From: Kuenenia sp039794105
GTDB taxonomy: Bacteria; Planctomycetota; Brocadiia; Brocadiales; Brocadiaceae
Assembly: GCF_039794105.1 (NCBI RefSeq)
Contig: NZ_JBDIWA010000008.1
Location: 56,302 to 120,301 of the forward strand
Reading direction: 5' to 3'
DNA: 64,000 nucleotides
Part shown: positions 26,094 to 35,627 of the stretch, piece after piece
How the letters are laid out: each line of letters begins with the position of its first letter
Numbering within the stretch: position 1 is the first letter of the stretch
Made by a program: the position numbers and the translations under genes
The notes under the pieces: generated by a model
The model's input: only the letters and a program-made list of their open reading frames with translations
What the model was told of the DNA's origin: nothing
Databases searched by the model: none

Positions 26094-26350
26094 AAATGAT
26101 TCCTTTGGAATTCACTAAAAATATGAATAAGGTTGAGATAAAAGTAAAGACCAAAAACGCTATTTTAAAGGTAGGATGTTAACATATACAAAAAAATCTT
26201 TCAAGGCTTTTCCTTTTTAATAAAGCAACCTATTGCACTTATTGAGGTGTTAATTGTTCCTTGTAATTTCTGAAATATCGATGTATTATGAAACTCTTTA
26301 TTTTATTAGAAAACGAGTAGCCTCGCAGAGAAATAGTTATAAGGTTTTGT
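26094..26350. other. Divergent intergenic region between ribH and tatC
   Basis: About 257 AT-rich bases separate two divergently oriented genes and should hold promoters for both. No specific operator or riboswitch was recognised. Confidence 0.4.
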
Positions 26351-27691
26351 GTGGATATAAAAGAGGAAGAGCACAAGAAAATTGAAGACGCCAGGATGCC
26401 GTTAGGCTCGCATTTGGAAGAATTGCGGCGTAGAGTCTTTTATTCTATTATCGCAATTATTTTCTGTTTTATATTATGCTGGGTCTTTAAGCTGCACATT
26501 TTGGATATAGTAAAACGGCCTCATGGCATTGCTATGCATAAACTGGGGCTTTCCACCGAATTGCAAGTGCTGAGCTATCAGGAAGGTTTTTACGCATACA
26601 TGAAGCTGTGTTTTATCAGCGCCATTTTTTTAATGTATCCCCTTATAATTTATCAGGCATGGAGATTTGTCAGCGCGGGGCTGTATATGAAGGAAAAAAG
26701 GTACATTCTCGTTTTTTTCCCTGTTTCATACATTGCCTTCGTTATGGGTGGGCTTTTCGGATATTATTTATTAATCCCCTTTGGTTTGCAATTTTTAATA
26801 AGCATCCTTGGTCCCGGCATTCAACCCATCATTACGATGCAACAATATGTGTCGTTTGTTTTCCTGCTGACGGTCGCGCTTGGGCTGGTATTTCAACTCC
26901 CTCTCATAATGCTGCTTTTGTCAAAAATAGGATTCGTATCTGCGGATAACTTTATCAAGTGGAGAAAATATTCAATCCTTGTTATTTTTATTATTGCCGC
27001 CATAGTAACGCCGCCAGACCCTTTTACCCAGACAATGACAGCCGCCCCAATGATCCTGTTGTATGAATTGGGGATACTTGTGGCAAAACCAACAAAAAAG
27101 GGGTTTATTTTACTTGGTATGGTTGTAGGGCTTGGCATTGTCGCCATCGCGGCAGCATATTTTTATTTTACCCATACACGAGGAATGATAGACCTTTCCC
27201 GCGTCTATGGAAATATGCAATTACAAAAGGCCGAAGACCAGAACTGGAAAAAGGTATCCTCTGTTGACCGCTTGCATAGCGGCGTTGCTCTCAAAACCGG
27301 AGACGGAGAGAAGTCTTCATTTTCGACGAAAAATGGGATTGGCGTAAACATGGATTCGAATACTGAAATGTGCTTTATTGATCCATGGAAAATTAATCTC
27401 CAAAAAGGGCAGATGTTTCTCTCCCTTACAAACCTGAAAAAAAATCTGGAAATTCTTACCCCAAATGGAAAGATTGTGACAAATAACGGCATTTTTAATG
27501 TCCGGATAACGGATTATGCCACTATTGTTACTGCGGTAAAGGGAGAAGCCACATTAATGCTGGAAGGTGAAACAAAAAAATTGCTTGAAGGCAGACAACG
27601 CAAAATGGCTGCCGGGGGAGAACCCGTGGATATTCATTCCGTAATTGATTGGTCTGAAGGCGTCATAACGGATGTACAGGGTAAAGAATAA
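26351..27691 (+). CDS. tatC: TatC translocase fused to a FecR-like periplasmic domain
   Basis: Start is a GTG at 26351 with AAGG six bases upstream. Residues about 15-245 are TatC: MPLGSHLEELRRRVF at the N-terminus, six hydrophobic segments, and the conserved VTPPDPFTQ near residues 219-227. TatC is the receptor for twin-arginine signal peptides. Normal TatC ends near residue 250, but here a seventh hydrophobic segment (about 251-273) is followed by about 170 soluble residues. That tail has the FecR-type pattern: LHSGVALKTGDGEKSSFSTK, then LQKGQMFLSL, LEILTPNGKIVTNNGIFNV and TAVKGEATLM. The topology would place the tail outside the cytoplasm. The fusion is unusual. No tatA or tatB gene is adjacent. 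Confidence 0.92.
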   Translation: MDIKEEEHKKIEDARMPLGSHLEELRRRVFYSIIAIIFCFILCWVFKLHILDIVKRPHGIAMHKLGLSTELQVLSYQEGFYAYMKLCFISAIFLMYPLIIYQAWRFVSAGLYMKEKRYILVFFPVSYIAFVMGGLFGYYLLIPFGLQFLISILGPGIQPIITMQQYVSFVFLLTVALGLVFQLPLIMLLLSKIGFVSADNFIKWRKYSILVIFIIAAIVTPPDPFTQTMTAAPMILLYELGILVAKPTKKGFILLGMVVGLGIVAIAAAYFYFTHTRGMIDLSRVYGNMQLQKAEDQNWKKVSSVDRLHSGVALKTGDGEKSSFSTKNGIGVNMDSNTEMCFIDPWKINLQKGQMFLSLTNLKKNLEILTPNGKIVTNNGIFNVRITDYATIVTAVKGEATLMLEGETKKLLEGRQRKMAAGGEPVDIHSVIDWSEGVITDVQGKE

Positions 27692-27788
27692 AACAGCGTA
27701 ACTCATCAACTTATTGAGAAGTTACAAAACAGAATTCTTATGCCGTTTTTGTATAGATAAACATTGAAGTTAGTTGAAAGGGATTGAA

Positions 27789-29213
27789 ATGTATAAATCA
27801 GTAAAACTGCAAAAATGCCTGGCAGCATATATTGCTGTACTATTTTCTTCCATACTACTTTTTCAAAACCTTGGCGTAGCCGCATGGTCGGCCAATCCTC
27901 TTGAGAATACGGCGATTTGTACTGCGAAGGGACAGCAAAGCGCAATTCAGGCGATAAGCGACGGTGCAGGCGGCGCCATTATCGTATGGGAAGATACCCG
28001 TAATGTTCATTTTGATATTTTTGCCCAGCGAATTGACGTGAAGGGAAATGTGCTGTGGCAGAAAAATGGCGTGCCTGTGTGTTTGGCAGAAGAAAACCAG
28101 AGGCAGCCGAAAATTATCAGCGACGGTGCAGGCGGTGTTATTATTACATGGCACGATTTGCGTAGCGGGATCAGTAACAGTGATATTTATGCGCAAAGAA
28201 TTGATGCAAACGGAAATCCCCTGTGGAAACCGGATGGAATCACGATATGTAATGAAATTAACGAGCAAGACAGCCCGTGCATCGTTACGGACGGAGCAGG
28301 CGGCGCCATTATCATATGGCAGGATACCAGGACAAATTATGATGATTTGTATGCACAGAGAATCAATCACAATGGTGAGATATTGTGGAAAGAGAATGGC
28401 GTTCCTGTTTGTCTGGTATATGGGTCTCAAAGCGCGCCCGTTGCCATAGATGACGGACACGGCGGCGCTATTATCGTGTGGCAGGATTTCAGGAAAACCT
28501 TTGCCGATCTCTATGCCCAGCGAATCGACGGCAGCGGCAGTATTTTGTGGGACAGAGCAGGCGTTAGTGTATGCGGCGCAAGGGGACACGAGAGCTATCC
28601 CGTTATCACTGGTAACGGCGCGGAAGGCGCAATCATTGCCTGGATGGATATGCGAAATGATAATACCGATATTTTTGCGCAACAATTGGATGGAAATGGC
28701 GACGTCGTATGGGAGACAGACGGCATTCCCATTTCAATAGCAGAGGGAAAGCAGGATTATCCGGTGATTGTAACGGATGGCACAGGCGGCGCTATTATTG
28801 CATGGTGGGATTTGCGCAGCGGAAAGTATGATGTTTATGCACAACGCGTTGACCTTGAAGGAAATACCTTGTGGAAGGACGACGGATTGCCTGTATGTAT
28901 TGAAGCCGGCATTCAGAATTGTGTCGCAATCACCGGTGATGGCGCAGGCGGCGCTATTTTATCATGGAACGATAATCGATCTTCATCATTTGATATTTAT
29001 GCACAAAAAATTGATTCCGGCGGCAATTCCCTTTGGAACAACAACGGTGCGCTGGTGAGCGCTGCAGAGGATACACAATGTTATTCAGCTATTGTTGGTG
29101 ACGGAAATAGTGGCGCAATCATTGTATGGCAAGATGAACGTAACACGGATAAGAGTTATTGGGATATCTATTCCCAGAAAATTAATGCGGCAGGATTATT
29201 GGGGGCGCAATAA
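27789..29213 (+). CDS. Secreted repeat protein, eight WD-like units (predicted beta-propeller)
   Basis: The ATG at 27789 is preceded by AAAGGG and gives 474 residues; an upstream ATG lies before that signal. Residues about 10-35 form an export signal. The rest consists of eight units of about 50 residues, each with the core DGAGGAIIVWEDTR, DIYAQRID and GNPLWKPDGI. The first unit is preceded by a piece of strand (NPLENTAIC) that matches what the last unit lacks, so the ends could close the ring as in propellers. The family is common in Planctomycetes and related bacteria; the function is unknown. It likely acts outside the cell or in the periplasm. It stands alone after tatC. Confidence 0.8.
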   Translation: MYKSVKLQKCLAAYIAVLFSSILLFQNLGVAAWSANPLENTAICTAKGQQSAIQAISDGAGGAIIVWEDTRNVHFDIFAQRIDVKGNVLWQKNGVPVCLAEENQRQPKIISDGAGGVIITWHDLRSGISNSDIYAQRIDANGNPLWKPDGITICNEINEQDSPCIVTDGAGGAIIIWQDTRTNYDDLYAQRINHNGEILWKENGVPVCLVYGSQSAPVAIDDGHGGAIIVWQDFRKTFADLYAQRIDGSGSILWDRAGVSVCGARGHESYPVITGNGAEGAIIAWMDMRNDNTDIFAQQLDGNGDVVWETDGIPISIAEGKQDYPVIVTDGTGGAIIAWWDLRSGKYDVYAQRVDLEGNTLWKDDGLPVCIEAGIQNCVAITGDGAGGAILSWNDNRSSSFDIYAQKIDSGGNSLWNNNGALVSAAEDTQCYSAIVGDGNSGAIIVWQDERNTDKSYWDIYSQKINAAGLLGAQ

Positions 29214-29248
29214 TTTTTTGGTAAGTTGTGGCGGTTGTGGATGAGAAA

Positions 29249-30022
29249 CTACCAGCCAACAGCTTTTTGCTCATTATATCTGCTAAACATATCCTGCAAT
29301 TTGTAAAAAACATCTTTAATGGCAGCAGTATTATTCATGGCATACAGGTTCCATGAATATTGGAATTGTTCTATCGGCCGTAAGAAATCTTCGGCGTCTT
29401 CTTCCGCTACCTTGCTTACTGTCGTGTGCTCCAGCCTTAAAGTAGGAACACGCTCCTCATTCTTACTAATAAATTCAAAGGGGATAATACCGTTCCATTC
29501 TCTGGAAAAGCCTTCGACGATATAGGCTTCCCCGTATTTATCAAACAATTGATACCATACATGCGCAAAGGCGGTCAGATTATTCTTATCAACTACCCAT
29601 CCCCATACGATTTCCCCGTCAATATCCAATGTTTCCAATAGGGAAAAGAAGAGAAATACAGAGTCCTCGCAATCGCCTTGTTTACATTGTGCTGTTTCTA
29701 TAGGTGTTTGCCAGTAATCGGTTTTGGGGGGGTCGGCATGATATTCTAAAGCAAATGCTATTTCTTTGTATGCTTCGTATATCTGTTCTCCATTAACAAA
29801 TGTATTCGCACACCATTCCCGGTAAAGCAAACTTTCCGGCAGGATGCAATCTTTGTTTTCGCCATTCAAGGGAAATGTATTTATCTGCCACGTATCATTT
29901 ACCGGTTTATACCCCTTTCCCTCTAAAAACAAATCCGCATAAGAAATATCAGCAAATACCTCTGCGCAAAAAGAAACCGCTATTACCATGGAAGCAATCA
30001 TTGAACCTATGAAATACTTCAT
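29249..30022 (-). CDS. Exported transglutaminase-like cysteine peptidase family protein
   Basis: The start is the ATG at 30020-30022, with AGGAGG eight bases upstream; the longer frame begins with a GTG overlapping that signal. The 257-residue product begins with an export signal (MKYFIGSMIASMVIAVSFCA, cleavage near EVFA). The mature part shows YWQTPIETAQCKQGDCEDSV, with the Cys-containing GDCED motif, then AFAHVWYQL with His and an acidic residue in AYIVEGFSREW. This matches the Cys-His-Asp order of bacterial transglutaminase-like proteins. Role unknown. Complete and not in an evident operon. Confidence 0.75.
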   Translation of the reverse strand: MKYFIGSMIASMVIAVSFCAEVFADISYADLFLEGKGYKPVNDTWQINTFPLNGENKDCILPESLLYREWCANTFVNGEQIYEAYKEIAFALEYHADPPKTDYWQTPIETAQCKQGDCEDSVFLFFSLLETLDIDGEIVWGWVVDKNNLTAFAHVWYQLFDKYGEAYIVEGFSREWNGIIPFEFISKNEERVPTLRLEHTTVSKVAEEDAEDFLRPIEQFQYSWNLYAMNNTAAIKDVFYKLQDMFSRYNEQKAVGW

Positions 30023-30101
30023 ACTATTCACCTCCTAAGATACAATTTTGGAGAATGCACACAGCCCTTTAATATCTATTTTAATGAAAGTGGTAAAAAA
30101 A

Positions 30102-31094
30102 TTATTCCTTTAGCCATCGTGCGGCATCTTTTGCCCAGTAAGTAAGAATGATATCCGCACCAGCCCGTTTGATTGAGGTGAGTATTTCAAGCGCAACACG
30201 TTTTTCGTCAATCCATCCTTTTTCCGCTGCAGCCTTAACAACGGAAAATTCTCCGCTGACGTTATATGCTGCGATAGGATAATTAAAGTTTTCTTTCAGA
30301 TCACGGATAATATCCAAATAGGCCAGCGCTGGTTTTACCATAACGATGTCCGCTCCTTCCTCAATGTCCAAAGAAACCTCCCGCAATGCTTCCACCGCAT
30401 TGTGAGAGTCCATCTGGTATGATGAACGGTCTCCCATTCCCGGAGTAGATTCTGCCGCTTCCCGGAAAGGGCCGTAAAATCCTGAAGCATATTTTGCGGA
30501 GTATGCCATAATCGGTATCTGGCGGAACCCTTCCCGGTCAAGCGCTTCTCTTATCGCGCCGATGCGGCCATCCATCATATCGCTCGGCGCTATGATGTCC
30601 GCCCCCGCCTTTGCGTGTGAAACCGCCTCTTTTGTCAGTAGTTCCAGTGTCTTATCATTGTCGATCTCAAAGTGCCCTGTATGTTCATCCGCTTTGAGGA
30701 ATCCACAGTGTCCGTGATTGGTGTACTCGCACATGCAAACATCCGTAATTACCAGTATATCTTTTACCTCTTTTTTTATTGACGCAATTGCTTTTTGTAT
30801 GATGCCGGCATCGGAATATGCGTCGGAACCCAGTTCATCTTTCACTTCAGGGATGCCAAAGAGAATTATGCCAGGAATCCCCATTGCTTCCAGTTCCTTT
30901 ACCTCTTCCGTAAGGATATCGACAGACATTTGGTAGTTACCGGGCATAGAGGGTATCGGTTGTTTAATACCATTGCCCGGCCTTACAAAAAGCGGCATAA
31001 TCAAATCATCCACAGAGAGATGCGTTTCTCTCACCAGCCTTCTTATGTTTTCATTCTGACGTAATCTTCGCAATCTTTGTTTCGGGAAGCTCAT
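30102..31094 (-). CDS. hemB: Delta-aminolevulinic acid dehydratase (porphobilinogen synthase)
   Basis: The start is the ATG at 31092-31094 (MSFPKQRLRRLRQNENIRRL), with AAGGAA upstream; the frame extends further but without family similarity. The 330-residue enzyme carries the zinc site DVCMCEYTNHGHCG (three Cys), the two Schiff-base lysines in MAYSAKYASGFYGPFREAAE and IVMVKPALAYLD, and the C-terminal ILTYWAKDAARWL. It joins two aminolevulinates into porphobilinogen for haem and corrin synthesis. The three-cysteine site indicates the zinc-dependent class. Monocistronic in the window. Confidence 0.97.
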   Translation of the reverse strand: MSFPKQRLRRLRQNENIRRLVRETHLSVDDLIMPLFVRPGNGIKQPIPSMPGNYQMSVDILTEEVKELEAMGIPGIILFGIPEVKDELGSDAYSDAGIIQKAIASIKKEVKDILVITDVCMCEYTNHGHCGFLKADEHTGHFEIDNDKTLELLTKEAVSHAKAGADIIAPSDMMDGRIGAIREALDREGFRQIPIMAYSAKYASGFYGPFREAAESTPGMGDRSSYQMDSHNAVEALREVSLDIEEGADIVMVKPALAYLDIIRDLKENFNYPIAAYNVSGEFSVVKAAAEKGWIDEKRVALEILTSIKRAGADIILTYWAKDAARWLKE

Positions 31095-31369
31095 TTTTTC
31101 ATTCCTTATAAATTTTCTGTAAAAGTATAAAAATATTATAGTAAATACCATCATAAAAAAAAATTAAAAAGTTACTCATTCACCGCACGTTAGTTTACAG
31201 GAATTTTAGATTAAGGAGTTCTGAACGTACAATAGTGTTGACCTTGCCGGGGTTGTTTTGCCATGACCCCATGAACGATTACAAAAAATTGGGTGCGTGG
31301 GAGAGCGGCGAATTTCTTACAAAAGCAATCCCTGTGACCAGGGATTTACTGAGATTCTGAATAGAAATG

Positions 31370-32104
31370 TTATCTGCTAAGTTCTGAAGCCGCATTTTCA
31401 TCTAAGAACCAGTGTAATTCGCCATGCACGGGTTTTACCATTTGTGCCGGCAAGGGTGCTGGCGCCGATTCGGCCTGAATAATCTTTTTTACTGCAGCGG
31501 CCTTGTTTTTCCCTGTTATCAGAAAAATAATGCAATGGGCGTTATTAATTACCGGCAAGGTAAGGGTAATTCGTTCCGGAGGCGGTTTGGGGGCGTCAAA
31601 TACCGGGGCTACCCAGCGTTTTTTTTCTTTCAGAAGGGGATGGTTTGGGAAGAGCGAAGCGGTATGTCCGTCCTCTCCCATGCCAAGCAATAAAAGGTCA
31701 AAACGGGGTAACTCTTCGCCTTTTATATGAAAAACTTCCTGCAGTTTTAATTGATACAGGGCTGCCATTTCTGCCGGTGCCACAGAGGTATTGGGCGTAT
31801 AGATCCGGGAAGACGGAATATCAACATGGTTGAAAAGATGTTTACATGCTAAATAATAGTTGCTTTCCGGATTACCCGGCGGCACACAGCGTTCATCCGC
31901 CCAGAAAACATGCCAGGCCTTCCAGTCGATTTCAGAACATACCGGTTCTGAGGTCAATGCGGGAAACAGCAATTCAGGCATGGAGCCTCCGGACAAAGCC
32001 ACAAGAAAGCGGTTTCGTTCAGAGATTGCTTTTTTTGAACATTGGACGATATACCCGGCCATTATTTTTATAAGACCTGCGATAGGTAAGATATGGTAAT
32101 TCAT
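31370..32104 (-). CDS. pgl: 6-phosphogluconolactonase
   Basis: A 244-residue protein of the glucosamine-6-phosphate isomerase/6PGL fold. It shows LVALSGGSMPELLFPALTSE, WHVFWADERCVPPGNPESNY and LLLGMGEDGHTASLFPNHPL, all diagnostic for Pgl (DevB). It hydrolyses 6-phosphogluconolactone after the Zwf step. It is the last gene of the gnd-zwf-pgl operon, 30 bases after zwf. Intact, normal length. Confidence 0.95.
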   Translation of the reverse strand: MNYHILPIAGLIKIMAGYIVQCSKKAISERNRFLVALSGGSMPELLFPALTSEPVCSEIDWKAWHVFWADERCVPPGNPESNYYLACKHLFNHVDIPSSRIYTPNTSVAPAEMAALYQLKLQEVFHIKGEELPRFDLLLLGMGEDGHTASLFPNHPLLKEKKRWVAPVFDAPKPPPERITLTLPVINNAHCIIFLITGKNKAAAVKKIIQAESAPAPLPAQMVKPVHGELHWFLDENAASELSR

Positions 32105-32134
32105 GCTCTGTTGGTAAATGGTTATCGTTTCGGG

Positions 32135-33661
32135 TTAAATACAGGGATTCCACTTGCGGTCATCAGCCTTTATAAATTCATCTGCCTTGCTGGGACCGTA
32201 CGTCCCCAATTCATAAAATGCCAAAGGAGGGGCATATTCACCATCCCATCCTTGCAAGATAGGGTCTATTATTTTCCATGCCAATTCAATTTCATCGCTC
32301 CTTGTAAAAAGGGATGCGTCCCCCTGTAAGGCGTCGAGAATAAGCCTTTCGTATGCATCAGGCAAGATGTTTTCGCCAAAATCCTGCTCGTACAGGAAGT
32401 CCATGCTCACCGTGCGGGTCTTCATCCCGGCGCCAGGCAACTTCGTTTCAAAGCCCAAACGCATTCCTTCATTTGGCTGCAGGCACAATACTAATTTATT
32501 TGGAGGCAATTGTTCGTCGGGCGGTAAAGGAAACATTAAATGGGGCACATGCCGGAATTGAATTGAAATTTCAGTGACTTTGCTGTTCAGCGCCTTGCCG
32601 GAACGCAGATAAAAAGGCACGTTTCGCCAGCGCCAATTATCAATAAACAGTTTTAAAACAGCAAAGGTTGCCGTTTCCGTTCCCCGTGCGACGCCCTTTT
32701 CATCCCGATATGTCCGGTATTGTGCGCGAACGGTATATTTAGCGACTTCTTCCGGTTTAATGGGGCGAACCGCTTTAAGTACTTTCACCTTTTCGTCACG
32801 CAGCGAGGTGGCGTTAAACTCAGCCGGCGGCTCCATTGCGGTTAGTGTAAGCAACTGCAGCAGATGATTCTGAAACATGTCGCGCAAGATGCCTGCGGTA
32901 TCGTAATATCCCGCCCTGTTCCCCAGCCCCACCTCCTCCGATACAGTAATTTGAACATGGTCAATATAGCTTCGGTTCCAGAGCGGTTCGAAGATTGCGT
33001 TGCCAAAACGAAACACTAATAAATTTTGCACGGTTTCCTTGCCAAGATAATGGTCAATGCGATATACCTGGCTTTCATTAAAGACCTGATGTACATGGTT
33101 GTTCAAATCAATGGCGGAAGCAAGATCTCTCCCGAATGGTTTTTCGATAATGATACGGCGCCAATATTCACCCGATTGCTGCGCCATTCCCGCCTCGCCA
33201 AGCTTGCTCACTATGACAGGATAAAGAATTGGCGGCGTAGAAAGATAAAAAAGACAATTGGCGCCTATGCCCTGTTTTTTGTCTAACTCAACCAAAAGCT
33301 TGTTTAAGGTCTTGTAATCTTCCAGATTGTCGTAATCCGCCCTGTGGTAAATTAATTTTTTCTCAAATTCAGACCACTTGCAAATTCGGTCTTTACTGTG
33401 GCGGGAGTAAACGTCAATGCTTTCGGCCAGCTTTTTGCGAAAACCTTCGCTATCCATTTCAGTGCGGGCGACGCCAACAACCACAAGCTTCTCAGGCAAC
33501 AGCCCGTCGCAATCCAGCCGAAAGAGGGAAGGGATTAATTTCCGCTCGGTTAAATCGCCTGAAGCGCCAAAAATTACAATTGTTGCGGGATTGGGGACTT
33601 TTCTTAAAATATCTTTATTTAATTTGCAGGCGTCAACAGACGCAATAGGTGTTTTTTCCAT
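32135..33661 (-). CDS. zwf: Glucose-6-phosphate 1-dehydrogenase
   Basis: A 508-residue enzyme. The coenzyme site is IVIFGASGDLTERKLIPSLF near the N-terminus, and the substrate and catalytic His motif is RIDHYLGKE (residues about 195-203), preceded by IIEKPFGRDL. The C-terminal half has WRWRNVPFYLRSGKAL. It oxidises glucose-6-phosphate to the lactone with NADP(H) or NAD(H) formation, the entry step of the oxidative pentose phosphate pathway. It begins three bases after the gnd stop, so it is translationally coupled. Complete. Confidence 0.97.
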   Translation of the reverse strand: MEKTPIASVDACKLNKDILRKVPNPATIVIFGASGDLTERKLIPSLFRLDCDGLLPEKLVVVGVARTEMDSEGFRKKLAESIDVYSRHSKDRICKWSEFEKKLIYHRADYDNLEDYKTLNKLLVELDKKQGIGANCLFYLSTPPILYPVIVSKLGEAGMAQQSGEYWRRIIIEKPFGRDLASAIDLNNHVHQVFNESQVYRIDHYLGKETVQNLLVFRFGNAIFEPLWNRSYIDHVQITVSEEVGLGNRAGYYDTAGILRDMFQNHLLQLLTLTAMEPPAEFNATSLRDEKVKVLKAVRPIKPEEVAKYTVRAQYRTYRDEKGVARGTETATFAVLKLFIDNWRWRNVPFYLRSGKALNSKVTEISIQFRHVPHLMFPLPPDEQLPPNKLVLCLQPNEGMRLGFETKLPGAGMKTRTVSMDFLYEQDFGENILPDAYERLILDALQGDASLFTRSDEIELAWKIIDPILQGWDGEYAPPLAFYELGTYGPSKADEFIKADDRKWNPCI

Positions 33662-33664
33662 TTG

Positions 33665-35083
33665 TTATTTTTCCTTCCAGTTTGCATGAAACACGCCGGA
33701 TGTATCAATGCGCTCAAATGTGTGGGCGCCAAAATAGTCGCGTTGCGCCTGTATAAGATTTGCAGGTAAAAACTCGGAACGGTACGCATCGAAGTAGGCA
33801 AGTGAAGCGCTCAGTGCCGCTGCCGGTATGCCCAGTTCAAATGCGGTTTTTACGGCGAAACGCCATGAAGCCTGCCTGCTTTGCACGGCATGTTTAAATT
33901 CGGCGTCCAATAATAAATTCGGCAAATCGGGGAGTCTCCGGTATGCGCGTGTTATATCATCAAGCAGCTTTGCGCGAATAATGCATCCGGCGCGCCAAAT
34001 ACGGGCAATTTCACCGAAATCCATATTGTACCCATATTCCTCCGAAGCCCTTTTCAGAAGATTCATCCCTTGTGCATAGGAACAAATTTTAGATGCATAA
34101 AGGGCGTCCCGAACCGCATCGATGATTTTTTTCCTCTCATCGGTATAGTTATTTTTTGGGCCGGAAAGGATTTTAGACGCCCCCTGGCGTTCCTTTTTCA
34201 TGGAAGAAAGAATACGTGCATCCACTGCCGCTGTAATTGTGGGAACGGGCGCCCCTATATCAATTGCATTCTGGCTTGTCCATTTTCCGGTGCCCTTCTG
34301 TCCGGCTTTATCCATGATCATTTCCACCAGAGGGCGCCCGGTTTTGTCGTCCAATTTAGTAAAAATATCCGCCGTAATTTCAATAAGGAACGAAGAAAGC
34401 TCTCCTTTATTCCATTCAGTGAAAATTTCATGAAACTCTTCCGGGGCAGGGTTTATGGTTGATTTCAGCAAGGCATAGCTTTCCGCTATAAGCTGCATAT
34501 CGGCGTATTCTATGCCATTGTGCACCATTTTAACGTAATGGCCAGCCCCGCCATGCCCAATATACGCAACGCAGGGCAGTCCGTCTTCCGGAGCCTTTGC
34601 CGCAATTGCGGACATCAAAGGCTCAATCAGGGCATATGCCTCTTTTGTACCTCCGGGCATAAGGCTGGGACCGTAACGCGCCCCTTCTTCACCGCCGGAA
34701 ACACCCATGCCGATATATCGAAGTTTATTAGACTCCAGCTCCTTTGTCCTTCTTTCCGTATCTGTGAAATACGAATTCCCCCCATCGATAATGATATCCC
34801 CTTCATCCAGCCATGGTTTTAATTCGGCAATAACGGCGTCAACCGCTCCGCCTGCCTTCACCATAATTTGGATGATGCGTGGGCGCTCAAGACTTGCAAC
34901 GAATTCTTTTATTGAATATGTCGCGGCAATCTTCTTGTTTTTTGCCTCGCCCAACATAAATTCATTAGTCCTCTCCGCAGTACGGTTGTACACTGAAACG
35001 CTAAAACCGTGGTCAGCAACGTTGAGAACGAGATTTTGCCCCATTACTGCAAGGCCAATAAGTCCAAAGGTGTTTTTCTGCAT
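33665..35083 (-). CDS. gnd: 6-phosphogluconate dehydrogenase, decarboxylating
   Basis: The start is the ATG at 35081-35083 (MQKNTFGLIGLAVMGQNLVL), preceded by TGGGGG; four further upstream codons are possible. The roughly 472-residue enzyme has the Rossmann motif GLAVMGQN, IMVKAGGAVDAVI, DGGNSYFTDTERR, the GVSGGEEGARYGPSLMPGG signature, and KMVHNGIEYADMQLIAE with catalytic Lys. It makes ribulose-5-phosphate, CO2 and reduced cofactor. It is the first gene of the gnd-zwf-pgl operon. The length fits the long dimeric class. Confidence 0.97.
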   Translation of the reverse strand: MQKNTFGLIGLAVMGQNLVLNVADHGFSVSVYNRTAERTNEFMLGEAKNKKIAATYSIKEFVASLERPRIIQIMVKAGGAVDAVIAELKPWLDEGDIIIDGGNSYFTDTERRTKELESNKLRYIGMGVSGGEEGARYGPSLMPGGTKEAYALIEPLMSAIAAKAPEDGLPCVAYIGHGGAGHYVKMVHNGIEYADMQLIAESYALLKSTINPAPEEFHEIFTEWNKGELSSFLIEITADIFTKLDDKTGRPLVEMIMDKAGQKGTGKWTSQNAIDIGAPVPTITAAVDARILSSMKKERQGASKILSGPKNNYTDERKKIIDAVRDALYASKICSYAQGMNLLKRASEEYGYNMDFGEIARIWRAGCIIRAKLLDDITRAYRRLPDLPNLLLDAEFKHAVQSRQASWRFAVKTAFELGIPAAALSASLAYFDAYRSEFLPANLIQAQRDYFGAHTFERIDTSGVFHANWKEK

Positions 35084-35095
35084 AATAACCCCCAA

Positions 35096-35315
35096 TCATT
35101 GCTACAAACAGGTTGCTCCCTACGGAGCTATTGGTAAATACAATGTGTGGAAAACATCGGTAATACCGGAATTATTTATAGTTTATAAATTATAAGGCTT
35201 TTTGGTATGTTTTTGTATATTTTTATAATGTTTAGCTTTCCTTGATAACACAAGGCTTTCAGGGTGGTTTAATTCTTTTCTGTTTTATTTCAGTTTGGTA
35301 TATTTTAGCCATCAG
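35096..35315. other. Intergenic region upstream of gnd
   Basis: About 220 AT-rich bases without a gene; the gnd operon promoter should lie here. The segment at 35116-35133 (GTTGCTCCCTACGGAGCT) resembles part of a dispersed palindrome. Confidence 0.4.
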
Positions 35316-35480
35316 GTACGGCAAAAGTTCGGCAGTAACGGTAGTACGTACCATCAACGAAACAGCGGTGACAGACGCTTAATGATATTGCCAGAGCAAT
35401 CGGGCAAACAAAAAGACAAACGACCGTGGGGCGCTGTCACACCCCCGGCTTGTTGCCTTTTTTGTTTAAGGAAAGGTGAT
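35316..35480 (+). ncRNA. Candidate structured leader with terminator-like hairpin, copy A
   Basis: The order ACGGTAGTACGTAC, GCGGTGACAGACGC, GCAATCGGGCAA, and a hairpin closed by GGGCAA...TTGCC and followed by TTTTTT is shared with 44260-44459 upstream of the recombinase pseudogene. The internal stem differs in sequence (GTGGGG...CCCCC here) but keeps a helix, as in a conserved RNA. After it come GTTTAAGGAAAGGTGATT and a coding relic. No known riboswitch class was recognised. It may be an attenuator or a mobile-element leader. Confidence 0.4.
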
Positions 35481-35627
35481 TTTTCGGTGGGTAATGAGAG
35501 GGAAAGTCTTTTATATGACGGCAAAGTAACACGCCAAAAGTTTCAATTGACGTAAGATTTGGAATTGCTATTATACCTTTGGTATCCTTTTCAAAATTAT
35601 ATGAAATACTCCTGAAAGGAGGGATTA

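Noticed and set aside
25500..26350. FMN riboswitch expected near ribH
   Set aside because: No conserved RFN element blocks such as AGGGGC or GATTTCNGT in order were found upstream of ribH.
28048..29058. Plus-strand second-frame ORFs inside the eight-unit repeat gene
   Set aside because: They repeat with the same period as the host gene and are out-of-frame echoes of its units.
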